A stretch of DNA of 64,000 bases from Acidimicrobiia bacterium (GTDB lineage Bacteria; Actinomycetota; Acidimicrobiia; IMCC26256; JAENVU01). Position numbers and translations under genes: made by a program. The stretch lies in contig JANYJV010000012.1 in assembly GCA_025361725.1 (NCBI GenBank), positions 1 through 64,000 of the forward strand, written 5' to 3'. The notes below the pieces were generated by a model. That model made no database searches, was not told the origin of the DNA, and saw only the letters and a list, made by a program, of their open reading frames with translations. The stretch's first letter is position 1. Every line of letters starts with the position of its first letter. Shown in pieces: positions 11,804 through 21,551 of the stretch.

Positions 11804-14404
11804 ATGGCGTTTGATCCCGACAAGTTGACCCGCAAGACCCAGGAGGCGATTGGCGCGGCGCAGGCCGTCGCCCGGGATCGCCACCACAGCCAGGTTGGTG
11901 GTGAGCATTTGCTCGCCGCCCTCATCGGCCAGGCCGAAGGCGTGGTGTTGCCGGTGATCGAACGGGTCGGGGTCGCGCCGAAGGCGGTGCGAGACCAAGT
12001 CGAGGCGTCCCTTGAACGCTTACCGAAGGTGCACGGCTCGACCACCCAGCCACCGCAGGTCGCCCAGGACGCGTACCGCCTTCTCGAAGCCGCCAACGGC
12101 GAGCGGGCCGAACTCGGTGACGACTACCTCTCGACCGAGCACCTCCTGCTTGCGATGACCAAGGTTGCCGGCGGTGTGGGCGACTTGCTCCGTGGTCTGG
12201 GCGTGACGACCGACGCGGTGCTCGAGGCGCTGAAGCAGGTCCGAGGTTCGCACCGGGTCACATCGGAAAACCCCGAGGATCAATACCAGGCGCTCGAGCG
12301 GTACGGCCGGGACCTCACCGAGGAAGCGCGCAAGGGCAAGCTCGATCCGGTCATCGGCCGGGACGAGGAGATCCGGCGCGTGATCCAGGTGCTGTCGCGG
12401 CGGACGAAGAACAACCCGGTTCTCATCGGAGAGCCTGGCGTCGGCAAGACCGCGATCGCCGAAGGGCTCGCCCGGCGGATCGTGGAGGGCGACGTCCCGG
12501 AGAGTCTCCGGGACAAGCGGCTCATCTCTCTGGACATCGGTGCGATGGTCGCCGGTGCGAAGTATCGTGGTGAGTTCGAGGAACGAATGAAGGCGGTGCT
12601 CAAGGAGATCGTCGACAGTGACGGCGAGGTCGTCACGTTTATCGACGAGTTGCACACCATCGTCGGCGCCGGCGCCGCCGAGGGCTCGGTTGACGCCGGA
12701 AACATGATCAAGCCCATGCTCGCGCGCGGCGAACTCCGCATGATCGGTGCGACCACGCTGGACGAGTTCCGCAAGTACATCGAGAAGGATGCGGCACTGG
12801 AACGCCGGTTCCAACAGGTGTACGTGGGTGAGCCGTCAGTCGAAGACACGATCGCGATTCTGCGCGGCCTGAAGGAGCGGTACGAGGTCCACCACGGTGT
12901 CCGCATCCAGGACGCCGCGCTGGTGGCGGCCGCGGTGTTGAGCGACCGGTACATCCCGTCCCGACAGCTGCCGGACAAGGCCATCGACCTCGTCGACGAG
13001 TCCGCGTCGCGATTGCGGATCGAGATCGACTCGATGCCCAACGAGCTCGACGTCGTGGAGCGGCGCATCCGTCAGCTCGAAATCGAGCAGGCCGCACTCG
13101 CGAAGGAGACCGACGAAGCCTCGAAGCAGCGGCTCGCCGCGCTCGAATCAGAGTTGGCCGGACTCGCGGAGGAACGTGACGCCATGGCTGCGCAGTGGCA
13201 GCTGGAGAAGGACGGGATCGCCGAGATCCGCAAGCGCAAGGAGGCGCTCGAAGCGGCGCGCACGGACGCAGAGAAAGCCGAACGTGATGGTGATCTCCAG
13301 CGCGCCGCCGAACTCCGCTACGGCACCATGCGCGATCTCGACGCCGAGATCGAGGAGCGCACCGAGCGCCTCAACGACCTCCAGGCCGGCCACGCCATGC
13401 TGAAGGAAGAGGTCGACGAAGAGGACATCGCCGAGATCGTGTCGAAGTGGACCGGCGTGCCGGTCACGCGCCTGATGGAGGGCGAGATGGCGAAGCTCGT
13501 CCGCATGGAGGACGAGTTGCACGCGCGGGTCATCGGCCAGGACGACGCCGTCGCCGCCGTGGCGAACGCGATCCGTCGTTCCCGTGCCGGTCTCTCTGAC
13601 CCAAACCAGCCGATCGGGTCGTTCTTGTTCCTCGGCCCGACGGGCGTCGGCAAGACCGAGCTCGCCCGGACCCTCGCCGACTTCTTGTTCGACGACGACC
13701 GCGCCATGGTCCGCATCGACATGAGTGAGTACATGGAGAAGCACGCGGTCTCGCGTCTCGTCGGTGCGCCTCCCGGCTACGTCGGGTACGACGAAGGCGG
13801 TCAGCTCACCGAAGCAGTTCGCCGGCGTCCCTACGCCGTGGTCTTGCTCGACGAGGTGGAGAAGGCCCACCCGGACGTGTTCAACGTGCTGCTCGCGCTC
13901 ATGGATGACGGTCGTCTGACGGATGGCCAGGGCCGCACGGTCGACTTCACCAACACCGTGCTCATCATGACGAGCAACCTGGGGGCCGGTGGCGACGAGC
14001 GCGCCGTGATGGCCGCGGTTCATACTCACTTCAAGCCCGAGTTCGTCAATCGGATCGACGAAGTGGTGGTGTTCCACCGGCTCGACGAGCGTCATATCGC
14101 GTCGATCGTGGACATCCAGGTGGCGTTCCTCCGCGACCGGCTCGAGGCTCGCGGACTGGGACTCGAACTCACGGACGGCGCCCGTGACTACGTCGCGCGC
14201 GTTGGCTACGACCCAGACTTCGGCGCCCGGCCACTCAAGCGCGTACTGCAGAAGGAGATCGCTGATCCGATCGCGATCGAGCTGCTCCAGGGCAACTACC
14301 GAGACGGTGATGTGATCCAGGTCGACGCGAGCCCCGACGGTCTCGTGTTCCACCGCTCCGAAGCCATCATCTCGGCGTCTCTGCTCGCACCTCCGCCCGG
14401 CTGA
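11804..14404 (+). CDS. clpB: ATP-dependent disaggregase ClpB
   Basis: Two AAA modules ([30 protein letters not shown]), Clp_N domain, middle coiled coil. Confidence 0.98.
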   Translation: MAFDPDKLTRKTQEAIGAAQAVARDRHHSQVGGEHLLAALIGQAEGVVLPVIERVGVAPKAVRDQVEASLERLPKVHGSTTQPPQVAQDAYRLLEAANGERAELGDDYLSTEHLLLAMTKVAGGVGDLLRGLGVTTDAVLEALKQVRGSHRVTSENPEDQYQALERYGRDLTEEARKGKLDPVIGRDEEIRRVIQVLSRRTKNNPVLIGEPGVGKTAIAEGLARRIVEGDVPESLRDKRLISLDIGAMVAGAKYRGEFEERMKAVLKEIVDSDGEVVTFIDELHTIVGAGAAEGSVDAGNMIKPMLARGELRMIGATTLDEFRKYIEKDAALERRFQQVYVGEPSVEDTIAILRGLKERYEVHHGVRIQDAALVAAAVLSDRYIPSRQLPDKAIDLVDESASRLRIEIDSMPNELDVVERRIRQLEIEQAALAKETDEASKQRLAALESELAGLAEERDAMAAQWQLEKDGIAEIRKRKEALEAARTDAEKAERDGDLQRAAELRYGTMRDLDAEIEERTERLNDLQAGHAMLKEEVDEEDIAEIVSKWTGVPVTRLMEGEMAKLVRMEDELHARVIGQDDAVAAVANAIRRSRAGLSDPNQPIGSFLFLGPTGVGKTELARTLADFLFDDDRAMVRIDMSEYMEKHAVSRLVGAPPGYVGYDEGGQLTEAVRRRPYAVVLLDEVEKAHPDVFNVLLALMDDGRLTDGQGRTVDFTNTVLIMTSNLGAGGDERAVMAAVHTHFKPEFVNRIDEVVVFHRLDERHIASIVDIQVAFLRDRLEARGLGLELTDGARDYVARVGYDPDFGARPLKRVLQKEIADPIAIELLQGNYRDGDVIQVDASPDGLVFHRSEAIISASLLAPPPG

Positions 14405-14472
14405 CGCGCGGAGGCTCGTTCCGACGCGACTCCGCTCCGGCTCGGATGACGGTGCGTCGACTACCGTGTCCC

Positions 14473-14520
14473 CAACGTGAGTGCAGTCACGTTGTGGGCC
14501 GGTTCCTCGCGAGGATCCGG
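14473..14520 (+). promoter_or_regulatory. Tandem inverted repeats in purA leader
   Basis: CAACGTGA-gtgcag-TCACGTTG then CCGGTTCCTCGCGAGGATCCGG, ending about 20 nt before purA. Confidence 0.5.
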
Positions 14521-14541
14521 TCCTTTTCGCGGGAGTAGCGC

Positions 14542-15834
14542 GTGCCAGGTGCAGTAGTCGTCGGAACGCAATGGGGTGACGAGGGCAAAGGTCGGTTCAC
14601 CGACTATCTCGCCAAAGAAGCTTCCCTCTGTGTTCGGTATCAGGGCGGCCACAACGCCGGCCACACCCTCGTCGTCGACGGCGAGGTCTTCAAGTTGCAG
14701 CTGGTGCCGAGCGGGATTCTCTATCCCTGGGTCGTGCCGGTCATCGGCAACGGTGTGGTTGTGGATCCCCAGGTCCTGCTCAACGAACTCGAAATGCTCA
14801 ACGCTCGCAACATCGAGACACGAGGCTTGCGCCTCTCCGGCAATGCGCATCTGATCATGCCGTACCACCAGGAGCTGGACCGTCTGAACGAGCGGTACCT
14901 CGGGAACGCAAAGCTCGGGACCACCAAGCGCGGCATCGGCCCGGCGTACGCAGATAAGGCCATGCGTGTGGGCCTGCGCGTCCAAGACCTGTTCGACCCC
15001 AAGATCTTCCGCGAGAAACTCGACCTGGCGTTGCGCGAGAAGAACGGTGTGCTCACCAAGGTCTACAACCGGCTGCCCGTTGACGCCGATGCACTGGCGA
15101 AGCAGTACCTCGCGCTCGCGTCTCGGCTCGAGCCGCTCGTCGATGACACCGTGCACCTGGTGCACCAGGCGCTCGACGCCCAGCAATGGGTCCTCTTCGA
15201 AGGCGCCCAGGCCACCTTTCTCGATCTGGACCACGGCACGTATCCCTTCGTAACCTCGAGCAACCCGGTCTCGGGCGCGGTGTGCGCCGGCGCCGGCGCC
15301 GGACCACGGGATCTGGAGCGCATCGTCGGCGTGGTGAAGGCGTACACGACGCGCGTGGGTGCGGGCCCATTCCCGGCCGAGTTGTTCGAAGGCGATGAGG
15401 TGGGCGACCTGCTCGTGGACCGAGGCGCCGAGTTCGGGACGAACACGAAGCGGCGTCGCCGCACCGGGTGGCTGGACCTGGTGATGGTAAAGCACGCTTC
15501 GCGCCTCAACACCTGTACCGAGCTCGCCATCACCAAACTCGACGTGTTGTCGCCACTCGCGGAGCTCAAGGTCTGCGTCGGTTACGTCGGAGAAGACGGC
15601 ACGCGCTACGACCACGTGCCGTATCACCAGTCGGTGATCCACAAGGTGAAACCGATCTACGAGACATTCAAAGGTTGGGAGTCCGACATCGAGCGGGCCG
15701 AGCGCATCCAGGATCTCCCACGCGAAGCGCAGGAGTACGTGCGCTTCATCGAGGAGTACACCGGGGTGCATGTCAGCTTCGTCTCGGTCGGTCCGGCACG
15801 GGACCAAACGGTCGTACTCCCGAGAGCCGCGTGA
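14542..15834 (+). CDS. purA: Adenylosuccinate synthetase
   Basis: [37 protein letters not shown]. Confidence 0.97.
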   Translation: MPGAVVVGTQWGDEGKGRFTDYLAKEASLCVRYQGGHNAGHTLVVDGEVFKLQLVPSGILYPWVVPVIGNGVVVDPQVLLNELEMLNARNIETRGLRLSGNAHLIMPYHQELDRLNERYLGNAKLGTTKRGIGPAYADKAMRVGLRVQDLFDPKIFREKLDLALREKNGVLTKVYNRLPVDADALAKQYLALASRLEPLVDDTVHLVHQALDAQQWVLFEGAQATFLDLDHGTYPFVTSSNPVSGAVCAGAGAGPRDLERIVGVVKAYTTRVGAGPFPAELFEGDEVGDLLVDRGAEFGTNTKRRRRTGWLDLVMVKHASRLNTCTELAITKLDVLSPLAELKVCVGYVGEDGTRYDHVPYHQSVIHKVKPIYETFKGWESDIERAERIQDLPREAQEYVRFIEEYTGVHVSFVSVGPARDQTVVLPRAA

Positions 15835-15861
15835 ACCGGCGCGCACGAGAGCGGGATTGAC

Positions 15862-17118
15862 ATGCAGGTACTCGTCGTCGGCGGTGGTGCGCGAGAGCAC
15901 GCTCTGGTCTGGGCCCTCTCGCAGTCGCCGATCGTCGACGCGGTGGTCGCAACGCCGGGCAACCCCGGGATTGCCGCCGGCGCACACTGTCTGAGCTTCG
16001 ACGACGCGATGGAGAGCCTCGACTCGTTTGATCTTGCGGTCATCGGGCCCGAGGCCCCACTCGTCGATGGATTGGCGGACGAGATGCGCGAGCAAGGGCT
16101 CGCGGTGTTCGGCCCGTCGGCCGCGGCGGCGCGCCTGGAGGGGTCGAAGGCGTGGATGAAGGACGTCCTCGCCGGCGCCGAGATCCCCACCGCCCGCCAC
16201 GCCACGTTCACCGGGGCTCAAGAGCACGCGGCACTGGCGTACCTCGAGACGCTCCCCGGGCTGTACGTAATCAAGACTGACGGCCTCGCCGCCGGCAAGG
16301 GCGTGCTCGTCACCGAGTCGCTCCCCGACGCGCGCGAGGCGGTTCGTGAGTACCTGGCCGGCCGCGCGTTCGGTGATGCCGGCCGCACCGTGGTGATCGA
16401 GGAGGGACTCACCGGTCCCGAGCTCTCACTGCTCGTGCTGTGCGACGGGACGCTGACCGGCGTGCCGCTCGCGCCCGCGCAGGACTTCAAGCGGCTGGGC
16501 GATGGCGATCTCGGCCCCAACACCGGCGGCGTCGGCGCGTACTCGCCGGTCCCGGTGGCGACCGACGCACTCGTGCAGCAGATCATGGAGCGTGCGGTCA
16601 CGCCGACTCTGTCCCGGCTCGCTGCGTTCGACATCGAGTACCGGGGTGTGCTGTACGCCGGACTGATGCTCACTCCCGAGGGCCCGAAGGTCATCGAGTA
16701 CAACGTTCGCTTCGGTGATCCGGAGTGCGAAGTGGTGGTGCCGCGGCTCGCGAGCGACCTGGCGGTCCACTGCGCCGAGGCGGCCACCGGCAGACTGGAG
16801 ACGCCGGTTCGATTCCGTGACGATGCGTGCGTGACCGTCGTGCTCGCGAGTGAGGGCTATCCGACCGCGCCGCGCACCGGCGACCTCATCGCCGGCCTGG
16901 ACTCCGCCGCCGCCACCGACGATGACGTGATCGTCTTCCACGCCGGCACCGCGCGTACCGACGCGGGCATCGTGACCGCGGGAGGACGCGTGCTCGCCGT
17001 CACCGCGCTCGGGACCGACGTTGACGCCGCGCGCACCAAGGCCTACGCCGCCGCCGACGCGATCTCGTGGCGCGGCAAGTACTGCCGGCGCGACATCGCC
17101 GCCGCACCTTCGACCTGA
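15862..17118 (+). CDS. purD: Phosphoribosylamine-glycine ligase
   Basis: MQVLVVGGGAREHALVWAL; ATP-grasp motifs; YNVRFGDPECE. Confidence 0.97.
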   Translation: MQVLVVGGGAREHALVWALSQSPIVDAVVATPGNPGIAAGAHCLSFDDAMESLDSFDLAVIGPEAPLVDGLADEMREQGLAVFGPSAAAARLEGSKAWMKDVLAGAEIPTARHATFTGAQEHAALAYLETLPGLYVIKTDGLAAGKGVLVTESLPDAREAVREYLAGRAFGDAGRTVVIEEGLTGPELSLLVLCDGTLTGVPLAPAQDFKRLGDGDLGPNTGGVGAYSPVPVATDALVQQIMERAVTPTLSRLAAFDIEYRGVLYAGLMLTPEGPKVIEYNVRFGDPECEVVVPRLASDLAVHCAEAATGRLETPVRFRDDACVTVVLASEGYPTAPRTGDLIAGLDSAAATDDDVIVFHAGTARTDAGIVTAGGRVLAVTALGTDVDAARTKAYAAADAISWRGKYCRRDIAAAPST

Positions 17119-17131
17119 CCCTGGAGGAAAC

Positions 17132-18439
17132 GTGATCCCCCGCTATTCGTTGCCCGAGATGGCCATGCTGTTCACCGACGACGCGAAGTTCGGCGCGTGG
17201 CTCGAGGTCGAGATCCTCGCCACTGAGGCGTGGGCCGAGATCGGAGTCGTACCGACGCCGGCCGCGGAAGCAGTGCGCGCCCGTGCCGGTTTCGACGTCG
17301 CCGCGATCGATGAGCGGGAGCTGATCACCGAGCACGATGTCGCCGCGTTCGTCGACGTGGTCCAAGAACGCGTCGGACAACCCGAGGGTGCGTGGGTGCA
17401 CTACGGCCTGACCTCGAGCGACGTGGTCGATACCGCACTCGCGTTGCAGCTCACCCGGGCCGCCGACTTGCTCATCGGCGCGGCGGTCGAGCTCGAAGAG
17501 GCGCTGACCAAGCAAGCCCACGTGTATCGAGACACTGCGATGGTCGGGCGTACGCACGGGATCCATGCCGAACCCACCACCTTCGGTATCAAGCTCGCCC
17601 TGTGGGCGTTGCAGGTCCGCCGGGACGTCGAGCGATTGCGCCGGGCGCGAGCCGGCATTGCGGTCGGCAAGCTGTCCGGAGCGGTGGGGACCTACTCCAA
17701 CGTCGATCCTCGCGTCGAGGCGCACGTCTGCCGGGCGCTCGGGCTCACCCCGGTTCCGGCCACGCAGGTGTTGGCCCGTGACCGACACGCCGAGCTGCTG
17801 TACGCGTGTGCATCGGCCGGCGCGGCGGTGGAGCAATGCGCGCTGGAGATCCGTCATCTGCAACGGACCGAAGTCCGAGAGGTGGAAGAACCGTTCCGCG
17901 CCGGGAAGCAGAAAGGTTCCTCGGCAATGCCGCACAAGCGGAATCCGGTCAAGAGCGAACAGCTCTGCGGTTTGGCACGCGTGTTGCGGGCCGACCTGAT
18001 GGCCGGTATGGAAGACATCGCGCTCTGGCACGAACGAGATATCTCTCACTCCTCGGTCGAGCGGATCATCCTTCCGGACGCCTGTCTCTTGGCGTACTAC
18101 CTGCTCGTGAAAATGCGCTCGATCATCGAGGGCATGGTCGTGTACCCCGAGCGCATGATCGAGAACCTCGACGCGAGTTACGGACTGGTGTTCAGCCAAC
18201 CCGTGCTGCTCGCCATCGTCGAAGCCGGACGGTCGCGTGACGACGCGTACCGCATGGTGCAGCGCAATGCGATGAAGACCTGGGAGGAACGCCGCCCGTT
18301 CATCGATGTCCTGCGCGACGATCCGGAGGTCGTCGCCGCAATCTCGCCCGAGGCACTCGCCGGCGCCTTCGACCTCACGAAGGCAATCGCCAACATCGGC
18401 CGCACCTTCGATGTCCTGGATCAGGAGGCGACAGCGTGA
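17132..18439 (+). CDS. purB: Adenylosuccinate lyase
   Basis: Signature GSSAMPHKRNPVKSEQ; GTG start after CTGGAGGAAA. Confidence 0.97.
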   Translation: MIPRYSLPEMAMLFTDDAKFGAWLEVEILATEAWAEIGVVPTPAAEAVRARAGFDVAAIDERELITEHDVAAFVDVVQERVGQPEGAWVHYGLTSSDVVDTALALQLTRAADLLIGAAVELEEALTKQAHVYRDTAMVGRTHGIHAEPTTFGIKLALWALQVRRDVERLRRARAGIAVGKLSGAVGTYSNVDPRVEAHVCRALGLTPVPATQVLARDRHAELLYACASAGAAVEQCALEIRHLQRTEVREVEEPFRAGKQKGSSAMPHKRNPVKSEQLCGLARVLRADLMAGMEDIALWHERDISHSSVERIILPDACLLAYYLLVKMRSIIEGMVVYPERMIENLDASYGLVFSQPVLLAIVEAGRSRDDAYRMVQRNAMKTWEERRPFIDVLRDDPEVVAAISPEALAGAFDLTKAIANIGRTFDVLDQEATA

Positions 18440-18588
18440 GCGAGGCGTCGACACCAGTGCACAGCCATCGGCCTCGCCGAGCGGGGCCCGAGCGGCAGCG
18501 ACACGAGCGCTTGCGGCGGCGCGAAGGGACGTGGACGTACGAGCGAGTAGCGCCGTCGCAGCGTCCGCAGGGCGGTGAGCGGAGGTGA
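18436..18588 (+). CDS. Possible Arg-rich small ORF (50 aa) between purB and purC
   Basis: Manual translation MSEASTPVHSHRPRRAGPERQRHERLRRREGTWTYERVAPSQRPQGGERR; GTGA overlap with purB stop and with purC start; absent from supplied track. Confidence 0.35.
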   Translation: MSEASTPVHSHRPRRAGPERQRHERLRRREGTWTYERVAPSQRPQGGERR

Positions 18589-19487
18589 TCGTGATCGATC
18601 TGCCGCACCTCTACTCCGGCAAGGTCCGAGACCTCTATGACGCCGGTGAGGACACGATCCTCATGGTCGCGTCCGATCGGGTCTCGGTCTTCGACGTCGT
18701 CCTTCCGGATGAGATCCCGGACAAGGGTCGCGTCCTCACGGCCCTCTCCTCGTTCTGGTTCGACCTGACCGTTGATCTGCTCCCGAACCACGTGATCTCC
18801 GTCGACCCGAGCACCTTTCCCGAAGGTGCTCGCCCCGATGCGGACGGCCGCGCCACGCTGGTGCGCCGGACCGATCCGGTCCCGATGGAGTGCATCGCGC
18901 GGGGGTACCTCTTCGGCAGTGCGTGGGCCGAGTATCGCGAGCACGGCACCGTGCAGGGCCGGCCGATGCCGGCGGGGATGCAGGAGGCCGAGGTCCTTCC
19001 CGAGCCGCTCTTCACCCCGACCACCAAGGCCGACGCCGGACACGACCTCCCCATGACCGATGCCGAGGCAGTCGATCTCGTCGGAGCCGAGACGTTTGCC
19101 CGCCTGCGCGATGCCGCCCTCGCGACCTACGCCCGGGGCGCCGAACACGCGCGAGCCCGCGGGATCGTGCTGGCCGACACGAAGTTCGAGTTCGGCACCT
19201 CGGGAGATGGTGAACTCCTGTTGATCGACGAGGTGATGACGCCGGATTCCTCGCGGTACTGGCCCGCCGATTCCTACACGCCGGGCGGGTCGCCGCCGAG
19301 CTTCGACAAGCAGTACGTACGCGACTACTACCTGACGCTGGACTGGGACCACACGCCGCCGGCGCCACCCGTTCCCGCCGCCGTGATCGCGGGAACGCGC
19401 GCTCGGTACGTCGAGGCGTACGAGCGGATTACCGGCCGGTCGTTCGCCGAGTGGTTCGGACCCAACGACGCAGGCGGCGGCGGGTAA
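18585..19487 (+). CDS. purC: Phosphoribosylaminoimidazole-succinocarboxamide synthase
   Basis: LYSGKVRDLYDAGEDTILMVASDRVSVFDVV; VLADTKFEFG. Confidence 0.97.
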   Translation: MIVIDLPHLYSGKVRDLYDAGEDTILMVASDRVSVFDVVLPDEIPDKGRVLTALSSFWFDLTVDLLPNHVISVDPSTFPEGARPDADGRATLVRRTDPVPMECIARGYLFGSAWAEYREHGTVQGRPMPAGMQEAEVLPEPLFTPTTKADAGHDLPMTDAEAVDLVGAETFARLRDAALATYARGAEHARARGIVLADTKFEFGTSGDGELLLIDEVMTPDSSRYWPADSYTPGGSPPSFDKQYVRDYYLTLDWDHTPPAPPVPAAVIAGTRARYVEAYERITGRSFAEWFGPNDAGGGG

Positions 19488-19497
19488 GGTCGAACCG

Positions 19498-19761
19498 ATG
19501 CCGAGCTTCGCTGCCACCGTCGACATCACCCATCTTCCGGGGATCCTCGATCCCCAGGGCGCGACCATCGATCGAGCGTTGCCGGCCCTCGGCTACACCA
19601 ACGTCACCCAGGTCCGGGTCGGCAAGTCGATCCGCCTCACCGTCGACGCCGAATCGGAGGCCGCAGCCCGAGCGCAGGTGGACGAGATGTGCCATCGCCT
19701 TCTCGCCAATCCGGTGATCGAGGCGTTCTCGATCTCGATCACAGTCGAGGGCGAGCGCTGA
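19498..19761 (+). CDS. purS: FGAM synthase subunit PurS
   Basis: 87 aa, VDITHLPGILDPQGATIDRALPALGY, upstream of purQ. Confidence 0.94.
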   Translation: MPSFAATVDITHLPGILDPQGATIDRALPALGYTNVTQVRVGKSIRLTVDAESEAAARAQVDEMCHRLLANPVIEAFSISITVEGER

Positions 19762-20426
19762 TGCGGGTCGGCGTCGTCCAGTTCCCCGGCACGAACTGTG
19801 AGCTGGATGTCATGCGCGTCGTCGAAGCGCTCGGTGGGGACGCCGAACTCCTGTTTCATTCCGACGCATCGATCGGTTCCGTCGACGCAGTGATCGTCCC
19901 CGGCGGCTTCGCCCACGGCGACTATCTCCGGGCTGGGGCGATCGCCCGCTTCTCGCCGATGATGGATGCCGTCGCCGAGTTCGCCCACTCGGGTGGGCCG
20001 GTGGTCGGGATCTGTAACGGCTTCCAAGTGTTGTGCGAAGCCGGACTGCTTCCCGGCGCGTTGCAGAAAAATGCCGGGCTCAAGTTCGTGTGCCGCACAG
20101 TGGAGGTGCGGGTCGAGACCACCACCACGGTGCTCACCAATCAGGCGACCGTCGGTCAGATCTTGCGGGTTCCCATCAATCACTTCGAAGGGAACTACGT
20201 CTGCGACGACCGCACCCTCGATGCGCTGCGGACGGAGGAGCGCATTGTGGTGCGGTACGTCGCCAATCCGAATGGGTCACTCGACGACATCGCCGGCGTG
20301 TGCAACGAGGCCCGCAACGTCGTGGGGTTGATGCCACATCCGGAGCGAGCCTCAGATCCGCTGCTCGGTTCCGACGACGGTCTCGTGATGCTGCGGTCCC
20401 TCTTCGCAAGTGTCGTCCCCGCGTGA
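19761..20426 (+). CDS. purQ: FGAM synthase subunit PurQ
   Basis: [42 protein letters not shown]. Confidence 0.96.
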   Translation: MRVGVVQFPGTNCELDVMRVVEALGGDAELLFHSDASIGSVDAVIVPGGFAHGDYLRAGAIARFSPMMDAVAEFAHSGGPVVGICNGFQVLCEAGLLPGALQKNAGLKFVCRTVEVRVETTTTVLTNQATVGQILRVPINHFEGNYVCDDRTLDALRTEERIVVRYVANPNGSLDDIAGVCNEARNVVGLMPHPERASDPLLGSDDGLVMLRSLFASVVPA

Positions 20427-20983
20427 CCCTGCGGCCGACGCAAGCGGCGCTCGCCGAGGTCTTGCGAAAATACGCGATCCGCGAAGGCGAGTTCAGGTTG
20501 AACTCGGGTCGAACATCGAACTGGTATCTCGATGGTCGGCAGGTTGCGTTTCGCGGTGATTGCGTGGCGATCGTCGGAGACGCGATCGTCGACGCGCTGG
20601 CCCATGCCGGCATCGGGGCCGATGATTATGACGTGGTCGGCGGGCCGGTTGTGGGAGCGATTCCGGTCGCGCTTGCAGTGGCGATGGTCACGGGAAAGCC
20701 GGCGTTCGCCATCCGCAAGGAAGCCAAGGACCACGGAGTCGGTGGGCGTATTGCCGGAGTGCTCGAGGCTCGCCAGCGCGTCCTGATCGTCGAGGACACC
20801 GCGACGACGGGGAAAGCACTGGTGCAATCGTTGCCGGCGGTCGTGGAAATGGCGTGTCCGATCGTGGCCATTTCCCTGTTGTTGGACCGAGGTGGCGCGC
20901 TCGGCGAACTGCTCGCCGAACGCGCCATCCGCTACGTCCCAGTCTTGGGTGCGCCCGATCTCGGGTACGAATACGGGAGCTGA
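20423..20983 (+). CDS. pyrE: Orotate phosphoribosyltransferase
   Basis: [18 protein letters not shown] motif [17 protein letters not shown] start overlaps purQ stop by 4 nt. Confidence 0.88.
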   Translation: MTLRPTQAALAEVLRKYAIREGEFRLNSGRTSNWYLDGRQVAFRGDCVAIVGDAIVDALAHAGIGADDYDVVGGPVVGAIPVALAVAMVTGKPAFAIRKEAKDHGVGGRIAGVLEARQRVLIVEDTATTGKALVQSLPAVVEMACPIVAISLLLDRGGALGELLAERAIRYVPVLGAPDLGYEYGS

Positions 20984-21005
20984 TCTTTCGCTCCCGATTT
21001 ACGCG

Positions 21006-21419
21006 CTACGCGCTACGGGCGATGCCGGCCTTCTTCAGAACGTCGGCCGGGACTCCGACCTCGCGCCAGCTCGCGTAGGTGATTCCCTTGCTCTCCGAAT
21101 ACGCTTTGGCGTCGCGGACGAATCCTTTTTCGAGCCCGGAGATGTCCACCGAGGTTCCCATGGTTGCGAGTTCGACGGTCAGATCGCGCCGCTCTTGGAC
21201 CAACTCGAGACGCTTGATCGCTGACGCTCCGGAGAGCGCAACTTCGATGGCTTCCAGGCGTTTCTTGACGGAATCGGCGGTACGTTTCCGACCTCGCTTC
21301 GGCTTGTTCTGATCCAGAGCTTCGAGGTAGTCGCGCACCGATTTGCCGAGCGCCCGCCCTTTTGCCAGCGCAGCCTTGTGCTCGGAGGTCATTGGTGTGT
21401 TCTTTCTCGGCATCGTCAC
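21006..21419 (-). CDS. Small conserved-looking protein with basic N-terminal half; function unknown
   Basis: 137 aa, KPKRGRKRTADSVKKRLEAIE..., C-terminal YASWREVGVPADVLKKAGI. Confidence 0.6.
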   Translation of the reverse strand: MTMPRKNTPMTSEHKAALAKGRALGKSVRDYLEALDQNKPKRGRKRTADSVKKRLEAIEVALSGASAIKRLELVQERRDLTVELATMGTSVDISGLEKGFVRDAKAYSESKGITYASWREVGVPADVLKKAGIARSA

Positions 21420-21551
21420 TCTTCATTCTCTCGCGAGATTACCTGTGGAGTCCTGTCCTGCCTTTGACTCTATATCGCGTCGTTCTATTCACAGTGATCA
21501 CGTGGTCATTCGGTCCTGGGGTGCTTGCACGCCGTCGGTAGGCTCGACGTC

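Noticed and set aside
14461-16227. 588-aa antisense ORF opposite purA
   Set aside because: High-GC shadow ORF; purA and purD are unambiguous.
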